A stretch of DNA of 64,000 bases from positions 62,001 through 126,000 of the forward strand of contig CAVONT010000016.1 in assembly GCA_963697365.1 (NCBI GenBank), written 5' to 3'. Below the pieces are notes generated by a model. It was not told where the DNA came from. It saw only the letters and a program-made list of their open reading frames with translations, and made no database searches. Shown one piece after another: positions 1 to 8,457 of this stretch (position 1 is the stretch's first letter; each line of letters opens with the position of its first letter). The position numbers and the translations under genes are program-made. Source of the stretch: CAIXZV01 sp963697365 (GTDB lineage Bacteria > Chloroflexota > Limnocylindria > Limnocylindrales > CSP1-4).

Positions 1-2
1 CC

Positions 3-320
3 TCGTGCGGGAAGGAGGGGACCATGCGCAAGCAGTTCGCCGTTCCTTCCATCCACTTCAAGGGCTCCGGCTGGGCGAAGAAGGATCGCGGTGCGTCGAC
101 GGGCACGCGGGCGTCGCGGGCCACATCGGACACGGCCGGCGACCATGCCGACGCCACAGGCGAGTCGAAGGGCGAACCCAAAGGCGAGTCGAAGGGTGAG
201 TCGAAGGGTGACGCCAAGGCCGAGTCGAAGGCCGAGTCGAAGGGCGAACCCAAGGGCGAGACGTCATCCTCCAGCAGCGGGTCGTCTTCCGCCGCATCGT
301 CCGCGCCGAGCACGGACTGA
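3..320 (+). CDS. FmdB-family zinc-ribbon protein, 5' end cut by window
   Basis: The reading frame is open from the first bases. It starts with a Cys-Gly pair (residues SCGKEG), then the IHFKGSGW segment typical of the C-terminal half of FmdB-type putative regulatory zinc ribbons. The first zinc-binding Cys pair would lie before the window. An internal ATG at 24 exists but would remove the Cys, so it is probably not the true start. The tail is low-complexity and made of repeats of the type ESKGEPKG, rich in Lys, Glu, Ser and Gly, ending in a Ser/Ala stretch, so it is probably disordered. FmdB proteins are small, cytoplasmic and of unclear function. The next gene starts 7 nt downstream, so they are likely co-transcribed. 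Confidence 0.7.
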   Translation, partial: SCGKEGTMRKQFAVPSIHFKGSGWAKKDRGASTGTRASRATSDTAGDHADATGESKGEPKGESKGESKGDAKAESKAESKGEPKGETSSSSSGSSSAASSAPSTD

Positions 321-327
321 GGATCTG

Positions 328-564
328 ATGCCTGCTGCCGCTGATTGGATCACGCTCGCCGAAGCTGCCGAGATCCTCGAGGCCGCCAACATCCACTTCC
401 GGCCCGACACGATCGGGAACTGGGCGCGGTCCGGGCGCCTCACCAGCATCAAGCTCGGCGGGCGACGGTACGTCCGCAGGGGCGAGGTGAAGGCTCTCGT
501 GGCCGCGCCGCGCCGCGTCCACGCCGAGGACCTGCAGCCCGGACTGTTCGAGGACTTGGGTTAG
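328..564 (+). CDS. Excisionase/MerR-like helix-turn-helix protein (78 aa)
   Basis: A small protein that is almost entirely one helix-turn-helix fold. Residues about 6-55 read WITLAEAAEIL, then a second helix with TIGNWARSGRL, then GGRRYVRRGEV. This is the winged pattern of the 'helix-turn-helix domain, excisionase family' group: aliphatic first helix, recognition helix with a Trp, and a wing with R-x-Y-V. It probably binds DNA. It lies 7 nt after the FmdB-like gene and 5 nt before the YihY gene, and no integrase is nearby, so despite the family name it need not be a recombination factor. The target is unknown. Start chosen at the ATG closest to the domain. Confidence 0.7.
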   Translation: MPAAADWITLAEAAEILEAANIHFRPDTIGNWARSGRLTSIKLGGRRYVRRGEVKALVAAPRRVHAEDLQPGLFEDLG

Positions 565-569
565 GCAAC

Positions 570-1493
570 GTGGATGCGCCCGAGGAGACCAACGGGCACG
601 TCGACCGGGCCCGAGCGGGCCTGACGCGGATCGTCGAGCGGGTCGGCGGGCTTCCGGCCGTCCAGCGTCTGGTCGCGGTGTTCGAAGCGTACGACCACGG
701 CGGCGGGGGCCTCTCGGCGAACGGTCTCGCATACTCGGCGCTGTTCGCGCTCGTGCCCGGCCTCCTGCTCGTTCTCGCAGTGATCGGCATTGTCATCACC
801 GACGGGGAGATCCAGGACCGGCTGGTCCAGGGCATTGGCGAGTTGTTCCCGCCCCTGGAGCCGCTGGTCGAGACGGCGTTCGCCCAGGTCTCGGCTGGCG
901 CCGTGCCGACGACGATCTTCGCGGTGGTCGGCCTGCTGTGGGGCTCCAGCCGCTTCTACGCCGCGCTCGACTACGCGTTCTCCCGTGTGTTCAGGACGGC
1001 CCCGCGCCGCAACGAGGTCGAACGTGGTCTGCGCGGCGTCCTTGTGAGCGTCGTGTTCATCGCGCTGCCGATCGTGGTGGTGATCGTGGGGGCGATCGCG
1101 ACCTGGGTGATGGATCTCGCCCCGGAGCTGGGGGAGTTCGACGGTGAGATCCGCGGGCTCGTGCAGCTCGGGTCACCCTTGTCCACCTGGGTGCTGTTCA
1201 CCGTGGGCATTGCGGTGGTGTACCGGTTCGTTCCGAACACCCGCGTGCAGATCGGTGATCTCGGATGGCCGGCGATCCTGGCCGGCACGGTGATCGCGAT
1301 CTTCACGCAGATCTTCACGTTCATCGCTCCGCGGATGCTGCAATGGGCGGCGCTGTTCGGCGCGCTGCTGTCGGTCTTCGCCGTGCTGATCTGGCTGTCG
1401 ATCTCGCTGAACGTCCTGCTGTTCGGCGCAGCATGGGTGAAGGTCCGCGTGCGGGAGCGGAAGGACCGGCAGCCCGAGGCCGACGCAGGGTAG
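570..1493 (+). CDS. YihY/BrkB-family inner-membrane protein
   Basis: A 307-residue polytopic membrane protein. After about 45 soluble residues it carries the family hallmark (residues about 50-75: GLAYSALFALVPGLLLVLAVIGI), then about five more hydrophobic helices. A short charged loop (FSRVFRTAPRRNEVERGLRG) is typical of YihY/UPF0761. The last helix ends in a basic tail. The family was once annotated as ribonuclease BN in error; the biochemical role is not settled. The GTG start at 570 gives the usual family length and sits 5 nt after the upstream stop. It converges on the minus-strand zinc-ribbon gene, which ends 53 nt away. Confidence 0.85.
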   Translation: MDAPEETNGHVDRARAGLTRIVERVGGLPAVQRLVAVFEAYDHGGGGLSANGLAYSALFALVPGLLLVLAVIGIVITDGEIQDRLVQGIGELFPPLEPLVETAFAQVSAGAVPTTIFAVVGLLWGSSRFYAALDYAFSRVFRTAPRRNEVERGLRGVLVSVVFIALPIVVVIVGAIATWVMDLAPELGEFDGEIRGLVQLGSPLSTWVLFTVGIAVVYRFVPNTRVQIGDLGWPAILAGTVIAIFTQIFTFIAPRMLQWAALFGALLSVFAVLIWLSISLNVLLFGAAWVKVRVRERKDRQPEADAG

Positions 1494-1546
1494 GGGAACA
1501 GCGGACGCTCGGGCGGCGCTTGCGCCCAGCGAAGGCGCCCGGCCGG

Positions 1547-3314
1547 TCAGCCCTGGCGGCTCCCGCAGCGACGGCAGAAGCGGGCGTTGGCCGACAGCGA
1601 GAGCCCGCAGCTCACGCACGGCTGGGCCGTCGGGGCCGGCATCGCCGCCTGCGCGGGTCCCTGGGTTGGTCCGCCGGTGAGGACTTCCTGCGCTGAGGCG
1701 GCCCACAACGCCGTCGCGTCACCCTGAGGGAGGAGGGGACGGCCGGCGAGCGTGGGCTGCACGCCGGGGCGAGGCGACGGCCGCGTCGTCCAAGCCGGTG
1801 CGGTCGGCCACTGCGGAGCGGTCCCATCGTCCGGGGCGATCGTGAGCCACGCGGGTTGGGCGGGCTGCGCGGGTTCCGGTGCGGGCGTGGGGGCTTGGAC
1901 GGGTTCCGCTGCCGGAGGGGCGGGCCACGTGGGCTGCTCGATGACGTCAACTGGCTCGGCCACGACGACCGGCTCGGGCTCCGGCTCGGCCTCGGCCACG
2001 ACGACCGGCTCGGGCTCCGGCTCGGCCTCGGCCACGACGACCGCCTCGGCCTCGGCCACGACGACCGGCCTCGGGCTCCGGCTCCGCCTCGGCCACGACG
2101 ACCGGCTCCGCCTCGGCCACGACGACCGGCTCGGGCTCCGGCTCGGCCTCGGCCACGACGACCGCCTCGGGCTCCGGCTCGGCCTCGGCCACGACGACCG
2201 CCTCGGCCTCGGCCACGACGACCGCCTCGGGCTCCGGCTCCGCCTCGGCCACGACGACCGGTTCGGCCTCTGCCTGGGTGGCGAGCGCCGCGGCTGCGAC
2301 CAGTGCGACGGCATCCGGGTCGACGACCGCCTCGGGCGCCGCCTCGGCGGCGAGGTCTGCAGCAGCGAGCAGCGCGACCCCCTCAAGGTCGGCGGCCGGC
2401 TCCGGCTCCGGCTCGGCAGCCTCCGCGGCGGCGAGGCTGCGCGCCTTGAGCGAGAACCGGCGCCCGGCATCCACCGGCTCCGCCTCGGCCACGACGACCG
2501 GCTCCGGCTCCGCCTCGGCCACGACGACCGGCTCCGGCTCCGCCTCGGCCACGACCACCTGCTCGGGCTCCGGCTCCGCCTGCGCGGCAGGCTCCGCGGA
2601 AGCCAGGAGCGCTTCGGCTTCGGCATCCGCCTCTGCCTCGGCTTCGGCATCCGCTTCGGCGTCCAGCTCCGCCTCGAATACGGCGAGCGCATCCTCGAGT
2701 GACTGGCCGGGGGCGACGCCTCGCACCGTCCGCTGCACGGGCTCGGCGGCACCAGCGTCGACCGTGTCAGGCTCGGGTGCAGCAACGCCCTCATCGGCGG
2801 GATCCGTGACCGCCGCGACCGCCGCAAACGTGCCCAGGCGCCGGGTCAGGTCGGTGTCGGGCCAGGCATCCAGTTCTTGCGTGGCCTCGACCGCACGGTC
2901 ATCCACGGAGGATGCAGTCGCCGCCTCCACCGCAACCGCCGCGACGGCAGCACCCGGCGCCGGCAGCTCCGGGGCGGCCTCCACGAGCTCGCGGCCGGGG
3001 ATCGGGGCGCAGCTGAGGCATCGCCCGTCGATCTCGTTCCAGCAGTTGGCACACGTGTACTGGCGACAGGAGAGGCAGAAGTTGAAGGTCTTGTGAAATG
3101 CGTCGAGCTGGTGGGTGGTCGCTGCCAGCTCCACCTCGCTCCGTGCATCGGCCATCGCCTCGGACATCGTGGTCTCGTCCGAGAGCACGAAGTTGCGCAG
3201 GCCCTTGGAGAGCACGCGGACCCGGCCGGCGCGCGATTTGCGCGGGCCGGAGGACTCGAAGGTATAGCGCGTACCGCACCGCTCGCAGAACGACTCGGTG
3301 AGGATTTCGGTCAT
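1547..3314 (-). CDS. Double zinc-ribbon protein with long PEPVVVAEAE repeat region; one frame break
   Basis: Frame-corrected length is 588 residues. The N-terminal part has Cys 10/13 and a second cluster at Cys 80, 83, 88, 91, 99 and 102 (CLSC, CANC, CLSC), so probably two zinc sites. Residues about 110-250 are Ala/Asp/Glu rich. The centre consists of imperfect repeats of VVVAEAEPEPEP. The last about 30 residues form a classic zinc ribbon (CVSCG ... CRRCG). One extra base at about 2067, inside the repeats, splits the frame; removing it (GCC or GCG, both Ala) restores PEP/VVV repeats and joins the C-terminal ribbon. ATG 3314 is chosen because it begins the first conserved segment. A TATACT hexamer lies about 50 nt upstream. 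No family is recognised. A role as a scaffold or DNA/protein-binding protein is only a guess. Confidence 0.6.
1955..2590 (-). repeat. Tandem imperfect repeats encoding VVVAEAEPEPEP
   Basis: Read on the minus strand, units of 18-36 nt beginning GTCGTCGTGGCCGAGGC repeat many times in two blocks (about 1955-2270 and 2476-2590), separated by a degenerate Ala/Glu-rich stretch. Unit lengths remain multiples of three except at the frame break near 2067. Such near-identical units are prone to slippage and to mis-assembly, so the copy number should be treated with caution. Confidence 0.8.
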
Positions 3315-3365
3315 TGTGCCCCCGCGAGCATCCACATCCACCCGGACCAGCCGGGCAGGGGCCAG

Positions 3366-3371
3366 AGTATA
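3366..3371 (-). promoter_or_regulatory. -10 element of the zinc-ribbon gene
   Basis: On the minus strand the hexamer is TATACT, one mismatch from TATAAT, 51 nt before the ATG at 3314. No convincing -35 is seen. It lies back to back with the fhaA promoter region. Confidence 0.5.
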
Positions 3372-3454
3372 GCCCCGTGCTTGAGAGGTCCCCCATCACG
3401 TGGTACTCCCGACGGCCACCGGTAGTCCCGTCGGGGTCTTCGGGCCGCCTCTGG

Positions 3455-3460
3455 TACGGT
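3455..3460 (+). promoter_or_regulatory. -10 element of fhaA, near-leaderless
   Basis: TACGGT ends 10 nt before the ATG at 3471. No purine-rich Shine-Dalgarno sequence lies between them, so a transcript starting just before the ATG is expected. Confidence 0.4.
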
Positions 3461-3470
3461 TCCAACCGCC

Positions 3471-4487
3471 ATGCCAGCCCTTGCCGATCTCGAGCGCATC
3501 CTCGAGCGTGTGTTCGAGCGCACGACCGCCCGCCTCTTCCGGGCCCGGCCCCAGGTCGTGCAGGTGGAGCACAAGGTCGAGCGGGCGATGGAGCGTGCCC
3601 GGACCCAGCAGGCGTCGTGGACCGTCGTGCCTAGCCGCTACCGCGTCCGCCTCAACCCCGACGACCTCGCCGTGCTGGCAGCCGATGCAGGCGGAGCCGA
3701 GGCCCTTGCTGCGCGCCTGGCCGACGCGACGCTTGCGTTCGCCCGAAGCCATGGCTACCACCTCGCTGGCCGGCCGAGCGTGGCCATCGTGGCCGACCCT
3801 GCCGTCGAGCGTGCGGAGATCGAGGTCGATGCCGTGGCCGACCGGGGACGGCCGATCTCCCTTCCGGAGAACGAGGCCCTGACGCCGGGGGACGATGTGC
3901 CAACTCCGTGGTCGGGCGTACCTCCGGGGCCGGACGTACCGCCGGAGCCCGTGGAACCGGCTCCCGCGCCTGCATCGGTCGTGGGCCACAACGTGCCGGA
4001 CACGCCGATCGTCGGCTCGCCCAGCCAGGTGCCCGCCATGGTCGCGGCGTTATCCGAGGATCCGTCGGCCTCCGCCGATCCCCCCGCCGATGGCGCACCG
4101 CCCACAGTCGATCCGGCCGGCAGCAGGTCGGCTTCGATCCGGCGAGAGGCCACCGAGACCCTGATCTTCCGGAAGCCCGCCCCGCCGGAGGCCAGGGCCA
4201 GCCTGCGCGTGACCACCGCCGATGGCAAGGAGCGCATGGTCGAGGTCGGTGGAGCTCCCGTCAGCATCGGCCGCTCGACGGACAACGCGATCGTCCTGCC
4301 CGATTCCCGCGTGTCACGTCACCACGGCCGTCTCCAGACGCGCCGCGGCACGCTCGTCTACACGGACCTCGGCAGCACCAACGGGTCGCGCGTGAACGGC
4401 GTGCGCGTCGACGAGTGCGCGCTCGGGATCGGGGATCGGATCGTGGTGGGCGACACCGTGCTGCTGGTCGAGCAGCTCCCGGCCTAG
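3471..4487 (+). CDS. fhaA: FhaA-like protein: DUF3662 plus C-terminal FHA domain
   Basis: 338 residues. Residues 1-125 match the FhaA N-terminal domain (ERILERVFERTTARLFRA, then VPSRYRVRLNPDD). A Pro/Ala-rich linker covers about 130-240. The FHA domain is at about 250-335, with the phosphothreonine-binding signature GRSTDN, SRVSRHHG and LGSTNGSRVNG. In Mycobacterium tuberculosis FhaA binds phosphorylated partners such as MviN and works in cell-wall regulation. This gene likewise heads fhaB, ftsW/rodA and pbpA in the same order. The serine/threonine kinases and the PP2C phosphatase usually found in that cluster are not in this stretch. It is followed 9 nt later by fhaB. Confidence 0.85.
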   Translation: MPALADLERILERVFERTTARLFRARPQVVQVEHKVERAMERARTQQASWTVVPSRYRVRLNPDDLAVLAADAGGAEALAARLADATLAFARSHGYHLAGRPSVAIVADPAVERAEIEVDAVADRGRPISLPENEALTPGDDVPTPWSGVPPGPDVPPEPVEPAPAPASVVGHNVPDTPIVGSPSQVPAMVAALSEDPSASADPPADGAPPTVDPAGSRSASIRREATETLIFRKPAPPEARASLRVTTADGKERMVEVGGAPVSIGRSTDNAIVLPDSRVSRHHGRLQTRRGTLVYTDLGSTNGSRVNGVRVDECALGIGDRIVVGDTVLLVEQLPA

Positions 4488-4496
4488 GCCGACGCC

Positions 4497-4931
4497 ATGG
4501 ACGGCTTCGTCATCACGCTCTGGCTCCTGCGGCTGTTGTTCCTCGCGCTGCTGTATGCCTTCCTCTACTTCGTCGTGCGGGTCCTGTTGCGCGACCTCCG
4601 CGCCGTCGCGAAAGGGCCGGCTGAGCTCGGCCGCCTCGTCATCCTCGCCTCTCCGCGCGGCGAGCCCCCGCCGGGCTTCTCCTTCCCGCTGGATGCCGTC
4701 ACGTCCCTCGGGCGGGACGTGAACAACACCATCGTCATCGACGACCCGTTCGCCTCGACCGAGCACGCGGTGCTCACGTACCGCGGCCGCTCCTGGTACG
4801 TGGAGGACCGCTCCAGCACGAACGGGACCTACGTCAACGGCGTGCCCGTGGAGGGCCTCAACCAGATCGGGTTCGGCGACGAGATCCAGGTGGGCGAGGT
4901 GCGCATGCGCCTGGACCGGGGACTCGGATGA
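4497..4931 (+). CDS. fhaB: FhaB-like membrane-anchored FHA protein
   Basis: 144 residues. One N-terminal membrane helix (about 5-30: LLRLLFLALLYAFLYFVV) is followed by an FHA domain (about 45-140) with SLGRDVNN, ASTEHAVL and SSTNGTYVNG, the residues that contact phosphothreonine. This layout equals actinobacterial FhaB/FipA, which links Thr phosphorylation to septation. The position between fhaA and ftsW/rodA supports the call. A GTG-started ftsW/rodA follows after 25 nt. Confidence 0.85.
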   Translation: MDGFVITLWLLRLLFLALLYAFLYFVVRVLLRDLRAVAKGPAELGRLVILASPRGEPPPGFSFPLDAVTSLGRDVNNTIVIDDPFASTEHAVLTYRGRSWYVEDRSSTNGTYVNGVPVEGLNQIGFGDEIQVGEVRMRLDRGLG

Positions 4932-4956
4932 CAGACGCTCGCGCGGACACGGCCCC

Positions 4957-6420
4957 GTGAGCGCCACAACCCAGGCACGGCCGGTGGCCGGCCGCCGCTT
5001 CCGGCTGCGGCCCCGCCTTCGCATGACCGAGCTGTCGCTGCTTGCGGTCGTGGCGGTGACGCTGACGGCCGGCGCCGTCTCCCTTGGTGCCACGCAGCAG
5101 TACCGGGCGGCGATCGAGGCCGGAAGGCTCCCGAAGGCGCTCGAACTTGCGCCACCCGATGCCCAGGGCCTCCTCGCCTATCTCCTCGCGCTGTTCGGCG
5201 TCCACCTCATCCTCGTGGTCGCCGGCCGCCGTCTCGATGAGATCCTGCTGCCCGCCGTGGCCATGCTCGGGGGGATCGGCCTGCTGCTGATGCAGCGTCT
5301 GCCCCAGGAACTGGTGACCCAGTCGCTCCCGTACGCAGGCGAGCTGATGCTGGGCCAGCTGCAGCTTGTCTGGCTGCTCGTGGCGCTCGCGGTGATCGCG
5401 GTGCTGGCAGTGGCCGTGCGCTCGGACGCCTGGCTGCGCACGTACAAGTACTCGTGGGCTGCACTGGGCGTCCTGCTGCTGCTCGCCACGTTCGTCCTCG
5501 GATCAGACGTCAACGGCGCTCGCCTGTCTCTCTCGATCGGGCCCCTGTCGGGGCAGCCGTCCGAGCTGCTGAAGGTGATCCTCGTGATCTTCCTAGCCGG
5601 ATACCTCTCGGAGAACCGGGCGCTCCTCGCGGAGGAGAGCACGAGGATCGGTCCGCTCAAGCTGCCGCCGCTCCCATACCTCGCACCGATGGTCGCGATG
5701 TGGGCCATCGCCCTGGGCATCGTGGTCGTCCAGCGCGACCTTGGCGCCGCGCTCCTGTTCTTCGCCGTGTTCCTCGCCCTGCTCTACGTGGCCACCGGTC
5801 GTCCGAGCTACGTCATCGGCGGCCTCGTCCTGTTCATCGCAGGCTCGTGGGTCCTGTACCAGCTCTTCGGCCACGTCCAGGTCCGCGTCGACAACTGGCT
5901 CGACCCGTGGCAGGACCCGCAGGGCGCTGGGTTCCAGGTGGTCCAGGCGCTGTACGCCTTCGGACGGGGCGGCCTGCTCGGCGTCGGCTTGGGTGCGGGC
6001 CTGCCGACGATCGGCGGTCGGCTCCCGGTGCCGGCGGTGCACACCGACTATCCGCTCGCCGCGATCGGGGAGGAGCTCGGGCTCATCGGCCTGCTCGCGG
6101 TCCTGGGCCTGTACGTGGTTGTCGTGTCGCGTGGCCTGCGCATCGCTGCTTCCGCCCGCGATGACTTCCGGGCCCTGCTGGCGGCCGGCCTCGCGCTCGT
6201 GGTGGGCATCCAGGCCTTCATCATCGCGGCGGGCAACCTCAAGCTGATCCCCCTGACCGGCATCACCCTGCCGCTGATCTCCTACGGCGGGTCATCGCTG
6301 CTGGCGAATGCCATCGTGGTGGGCCTGCTGCTCGCGCTGTCGGATCGCGGCCCGGAGCTGCTGTCCGTGCCGAGCACTCGGCGCCGCAAGCTGGCCAGGC
6401 TCGGGAGGCGATCCGCATGA
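4957..6420 (+). CDS. FtsW/RodA/SpoVE-family peptidoglycan polymerase
   Basis: 487 residues with about 12 hydrophobic segments. SEDS-family landmarks are present: a GARLSLSIGP-like stretch in the middle, LPVPAVHTDYPLAAIGEELG, and PLTGITLPLISYGGSSLLAN near the C terminus. SEDS proteins polymerise lipid II glycan chains together with a class B PBP, and such a PBP gene overlaps the end of this one (ATGA). The length and the pbpA partner fit the RodA branch of actinobacterial clusters, but FtsW cannot be excluded from sequence alone. The extra N-terminal 100 residues resemble those of mycobacterial RodA. GTG start at 4957. Confidence 0.85.
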   Translation: MSATTQARPVAGRRFRLRPRLRMTELSLLAVVAVTLTAGAVSLGATQQYRAAIEAGRLPKALELAPPDAQGLLAYLLALFGVHLILVVAGRRLDEILLPAVAMLGGIGLLLMQRLPQELVTQSLPYAGELMLGQLQLVWLLVALAVIAVLAVAVRSDAWLRTYKYSWAALGVLLLLATFVLGSDVNGARLSLSIGPLSGQPSELLKVILVIFLAGYLSENRALLAEESTRIGPLKLPPLPYLAPMVAMWAIALGIVVVQRDLGAALLFFAVFLALLYVATGRPSYVIGGLVLFIAGSWVLYQLFGHVQVRVDNWLDPWQDPQGAGFQVVQALYAFGRGGLLGVGLGAGLPTIGGRLPVPAVHTDYPLAAIGEELGLIGLLAVLGLYVVVVSRGLRIAASARDDFRALLAAGLALVVGIQAFIIAAGNLKLIPLTGITLPLISYGGSSLLANAIVVGLLLALSDRGPELLSVPSTRRRKLARLGRRSA

Positions 6421-7970
6421 TGGTCCGCCGCTGGGCATCGCGGAAGTCCGGCTCGCTCGAGCGCCCGCCCGATCGGCCGCAAGGCCGGCGCACGATCGCT
6501 GCGAACGTCTTCCGGACCGGCGTCGCCGTGGTGGGCGCATTCTCCGTCCTGGCCCTTGGTGCCGGCTGGTGGCAGGTCGCGGAGGCCCAGCGCCTCTCGA
6601 CTGCAGCGGACAATCCGGCCGTGATCGCGATCGCCCGACGCGCGATGCGCGGGCCGATCGTGGACCGCACGGGGGCATGGCTCGCCCGCAGCGTCCGCGA
6701 TGACAACGGCGAGGCGCTGCGCGAGTACCGCGACAACGCCCTGAGCCACGTCATCGGGTATGCCTCGCGGATCTATGGGACGGCCGGTCTCGAGCGCACG
6801 TACAACGCCCAGCTCCTGGGCCTCGCGGGCGTGGACCCGGTGGCGGACCTGACCGCCAAGTTCGGTGCGAGGTCGGAGGACCAGCTGGGCCTCCAGCTGT
6901 CGCTGGACCTGCGCCTGCAGAGGGCGGCGGTCAAGGCGTTGGGCTCCGACAAGGGCGCCGTCGTGATGCTCGACCCCGCGACCGGCGAGGTCCTCGCCCT
7001 CGCATCCACGCCCGTCTACGACGCGGGCGCGATCGCCGACCCGGCCACCGCCCGCAAGACGTTCAACAAGCTCCGCAATGACGAGCGGCAGCCCCTGCTG
7101 CCCCGGGCAACGCTGGGGCGGTACGTGCCGGGTTCCGTGTTCAAGGTCGTGACCGCTGCCGCCGCCCTGGACAGCAACGCGGTGGGGCCGTCGACGACGT
7201 TCCCGGAGCAGCCCGGGGCGGAGGAGGACGGTCTCGTCGTGAGCGGGTTCCGGGTCCGCGACGGCCACCACCCCCAGACGGGCGACACGCCGCTTGACCT
7301 CGCTGGTGCCACCGAGTCGAGCTGCAACATCTGGTACGCGATGGCCGGCCTCGAGACCGGTGGCGAGCGCCTGGTGGAGGAGGCGGCCGAGATGGGTTTC
7401 GGCGCGCCGATCCCGTTCGACCTGCCCACGGCGATCAGCCGGGTCACCGGCGGCGACGGCAACGCCCCAGGGGGCTTCGAGGGCGACACGGAGCTCGCGT
7501 CGGCGGCGTTCGGCCAGGGGGAGACCTTCGTGACGCCGCTGCAGATGGCGCTGGTCGCCTCGACCGTGGCCAACGACGGGGTGCTGATGAAGCCGCGCCT
7601 CGTGACGGCGCTCACCGGTGACGGTCCGGGCGCCCGGAGCGTCGGGTCGTCCGAGTGGCGCCGCGTCATTGCCGAGGATGATGCCCGGGCCATTCAGGCG
7701 GCGATGCAGCAGGCGGTCGAGGGTGAATACGGGCGGCAGTTCACGCGGGGTGCCGCAGTCGATGGCGTTCCGACCGCTGGCAAGTCCGGCACCGCGGAGC
7801 TGGGCGGCAAGGGCGAGCCGCACTCCTGGTTCATCGGGTTTGCTCCGGTCGAGAACCCGAAGGTGGTGATCGCGGTACTCGTGGAGCAGGGTGGCCGCGG
7901 CGGCGAGCGAGCGGCACCCTTGGCAGGCGCGCTGATGGAGCGCTACTTCGACCTCTACGGCAAGCCCTGA
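6417..7970 (+). CDS. pbpA: PbpA-like class B penicillin-binding protein (transpeptidase)
   Basis: 517 residues. One N-terminal membrane anchor (about 30-55) is followed by a short dimerisation region and a transpeptidase domain. All three catalytic motifs are visible: Ser240-Val-Phe-Lys (SxxK), Ser302-Cys-Asn (SxN) and Lys456-Ser-Gly (KSG). The enzyme cross-links peptidoglycan peptides on the outer face of the membrane, paired with the SEDS polymerase encoded just upstream. Its ATG overlaps the upstream stop, which suggests translational coupling. Length and lack of PASTA repeats fit mycobacterial PbpA rather than PBP2x/FtsI with PASTA. Confidence 0.9.
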   Translation: MMVRRWASRKSGSLERPPDRPQGRRTIAANVFRTGVAVVGAFSVLALGAGWWQVAEAQRLSTAADNPAVIAIARRAMRGPIVDRTGAWLARSVRDDNGEALREYRDNALSHVIGYASRIYGTAGLERTYNAQLLGLAGVDPVADLTAKFGARSEDQLGLQLSLDLRLQRAAVKALGSDKGAVVMLDPATGEVLALASTPVYDAGAIADPATARKTFNKLRNDERQPLLPRATLGRYVPGSVFKVVTAAAALDSNAVGPSTTFPEQPGAEEDGLVVSGFRVRDGHHPQTGDTPLDLAGATESSCNIWYAMAGLETGGERLVEEAAEMGFGAPIPFDLPTAISRVTGGDGNAPGGFEGDTELASAAFGQGETFVTPLQMALVASTVANDGVLMKPRLVTALTGDGPGARSVGSSEWRRVIAEDDARAIQAAMQQAVEGEYGRQFTRGAAVDGVPTAGKSGTAELGGKGEPHSWFIGFAPVENPKVVIAVLVEQGGRGGERAAPLAGALMERYFDLYGKP

Positions 7971-7978
7971 GCGCGCGG

Positions 7979-7984
7979 TACGCT
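7979..7984 (+). promoter_or_regulatory. -10-like element before the 7994 gene
   Basis: TACGCT ends 9 nt before the ATG at 7994, directly after the pbpA stop. It fits the TANNNT leaderless pattern seen elsewhere in the window; no -35 is visible. Confidence 0.35.
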
Positions 7985-7993
7985 GCACTGGCC

Positions 7994-8272
7994 ATGACCG
8001 AACCCGGCCAGCCCACCTCTCCCAACCCCGCCGCCCAGCCTGGACCGTCCGCCCAGCCTGGACCGCCCGCCCAGCCTGGACCGCCCGCCCGGCCGAGACC
8101 GCTGATCGAGCGCCTCGGCATGGCCCTGATCGCGCTTGTGCTGGCCATCCTCTTCGCGGTGGTCGGCGTCGCGGCGTTCCTCTTCGGAGAGCCGTTTCTC
8201 GGCGTCATGGGGCTCATCGGCATGGTCATGGTGCTCTGGGCCGGCGGTCTGACCCTGTTCCGCGGCCGGTGA
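7994..8272 (+). CDS. Small Pro-rich membrane protein (92 aa)
   Basis: The N-terminal 35 residues are Pro/Gly/Gln-rich and contain three near-identical five-residue units (AQPGP) encoded by a 15-nt tandem repeat at about 8032-8091. Two hydrophobic helices follow (about 42-62 and 66-85), the protein ending in a short basic tail (FRGR). No family is recognised. It sits 23 nt after pbpA, so it may be read as the last gene of the envelope cluster, although a separate -10-like hexamer lies just upstream. Confidence 0.6.
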   Translation: MTEPGQPTSPNPAAQPGPSAQPGPPAQPGPPARPRPLIERLGMALIALVLAILFAVVGVAAFLFGEPFLGVMGLIGMVMVLWAGGLTLFRGR

Positions 8273-8328
8273 CCGTTCGCCTGCCCGCGCATTCAAGTTG
8301 CCGCAGAACCGATTCTGGCCCACCGCCG

Positions 8329-8334
8329 TAGACT
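8329..8334 (+). promoter_or_regulatory. -10 element upstream of the moxR operon
   Basis: TAGACT, the same hexamer as at 21946, 27829, 48566 and (minus) 43708. It ends 6 nt before a GTG at 8341. This is the only recognisable promoter between the small membrane protein and moxR. Confidence 0.5.
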
Positions 8335-8340
8335 AGACAG

Positions 8341-8457
8341 GTGGTCCGCCGTCGCCGCGTCCCGAGTCCCGTCGACGTCGTCACCAGCGAGCCTGCTCCG
8401 GCGTCTCGTCGGGGTCCGGCACCAGCGCGGCCGCGGCCGCCGACGACGGGAGTCTGA
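8341..8457 (+). CDS. Possible leaderless short ORF upstream of moxR (38 aa)
   Basis: GTG at 8341 follows a TAGACT -10 by 6 nt, and the frame ends at TGA 8455-8457, overlapping the moxR ATG (TGATG). The peptide is Arg/Pro/Ala-rich (MVRRRRVPSPVDVV at the start) with no known domain. It may be a real leader peptide that couples translation to moxR, or just a long 5' leader. The promoter position and stop/start overlap are the only support. Confidence 0.3.
   Translation: MVRRRRVPSPVDVVTSEPAPASRRGPAPARPRPPTTGV

Noticed and set aside
328..564. Excisionase-like HTH protein as evidence for an integrated element.
   Set aside because: No integrase, attachment-site repeat, tRNA junction or other mobile gene lies nearby. 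The fold is common in ordinary regulators.
1494..1546. A GGGCG/CGCCC mini-hairpin as terminator between the YihY and zinc-ribbon genes.
   Set aside because: Only five base pairs with a 7-nt loop and no T-run; such stems are expected by chance at this GC content.
1955..2590. Repeats considered as a CRISPR array.
   Set aside because: There are no unique spacers, unit lengths are multiples of three, and the translation is one protein repeat. No cas genes are present.
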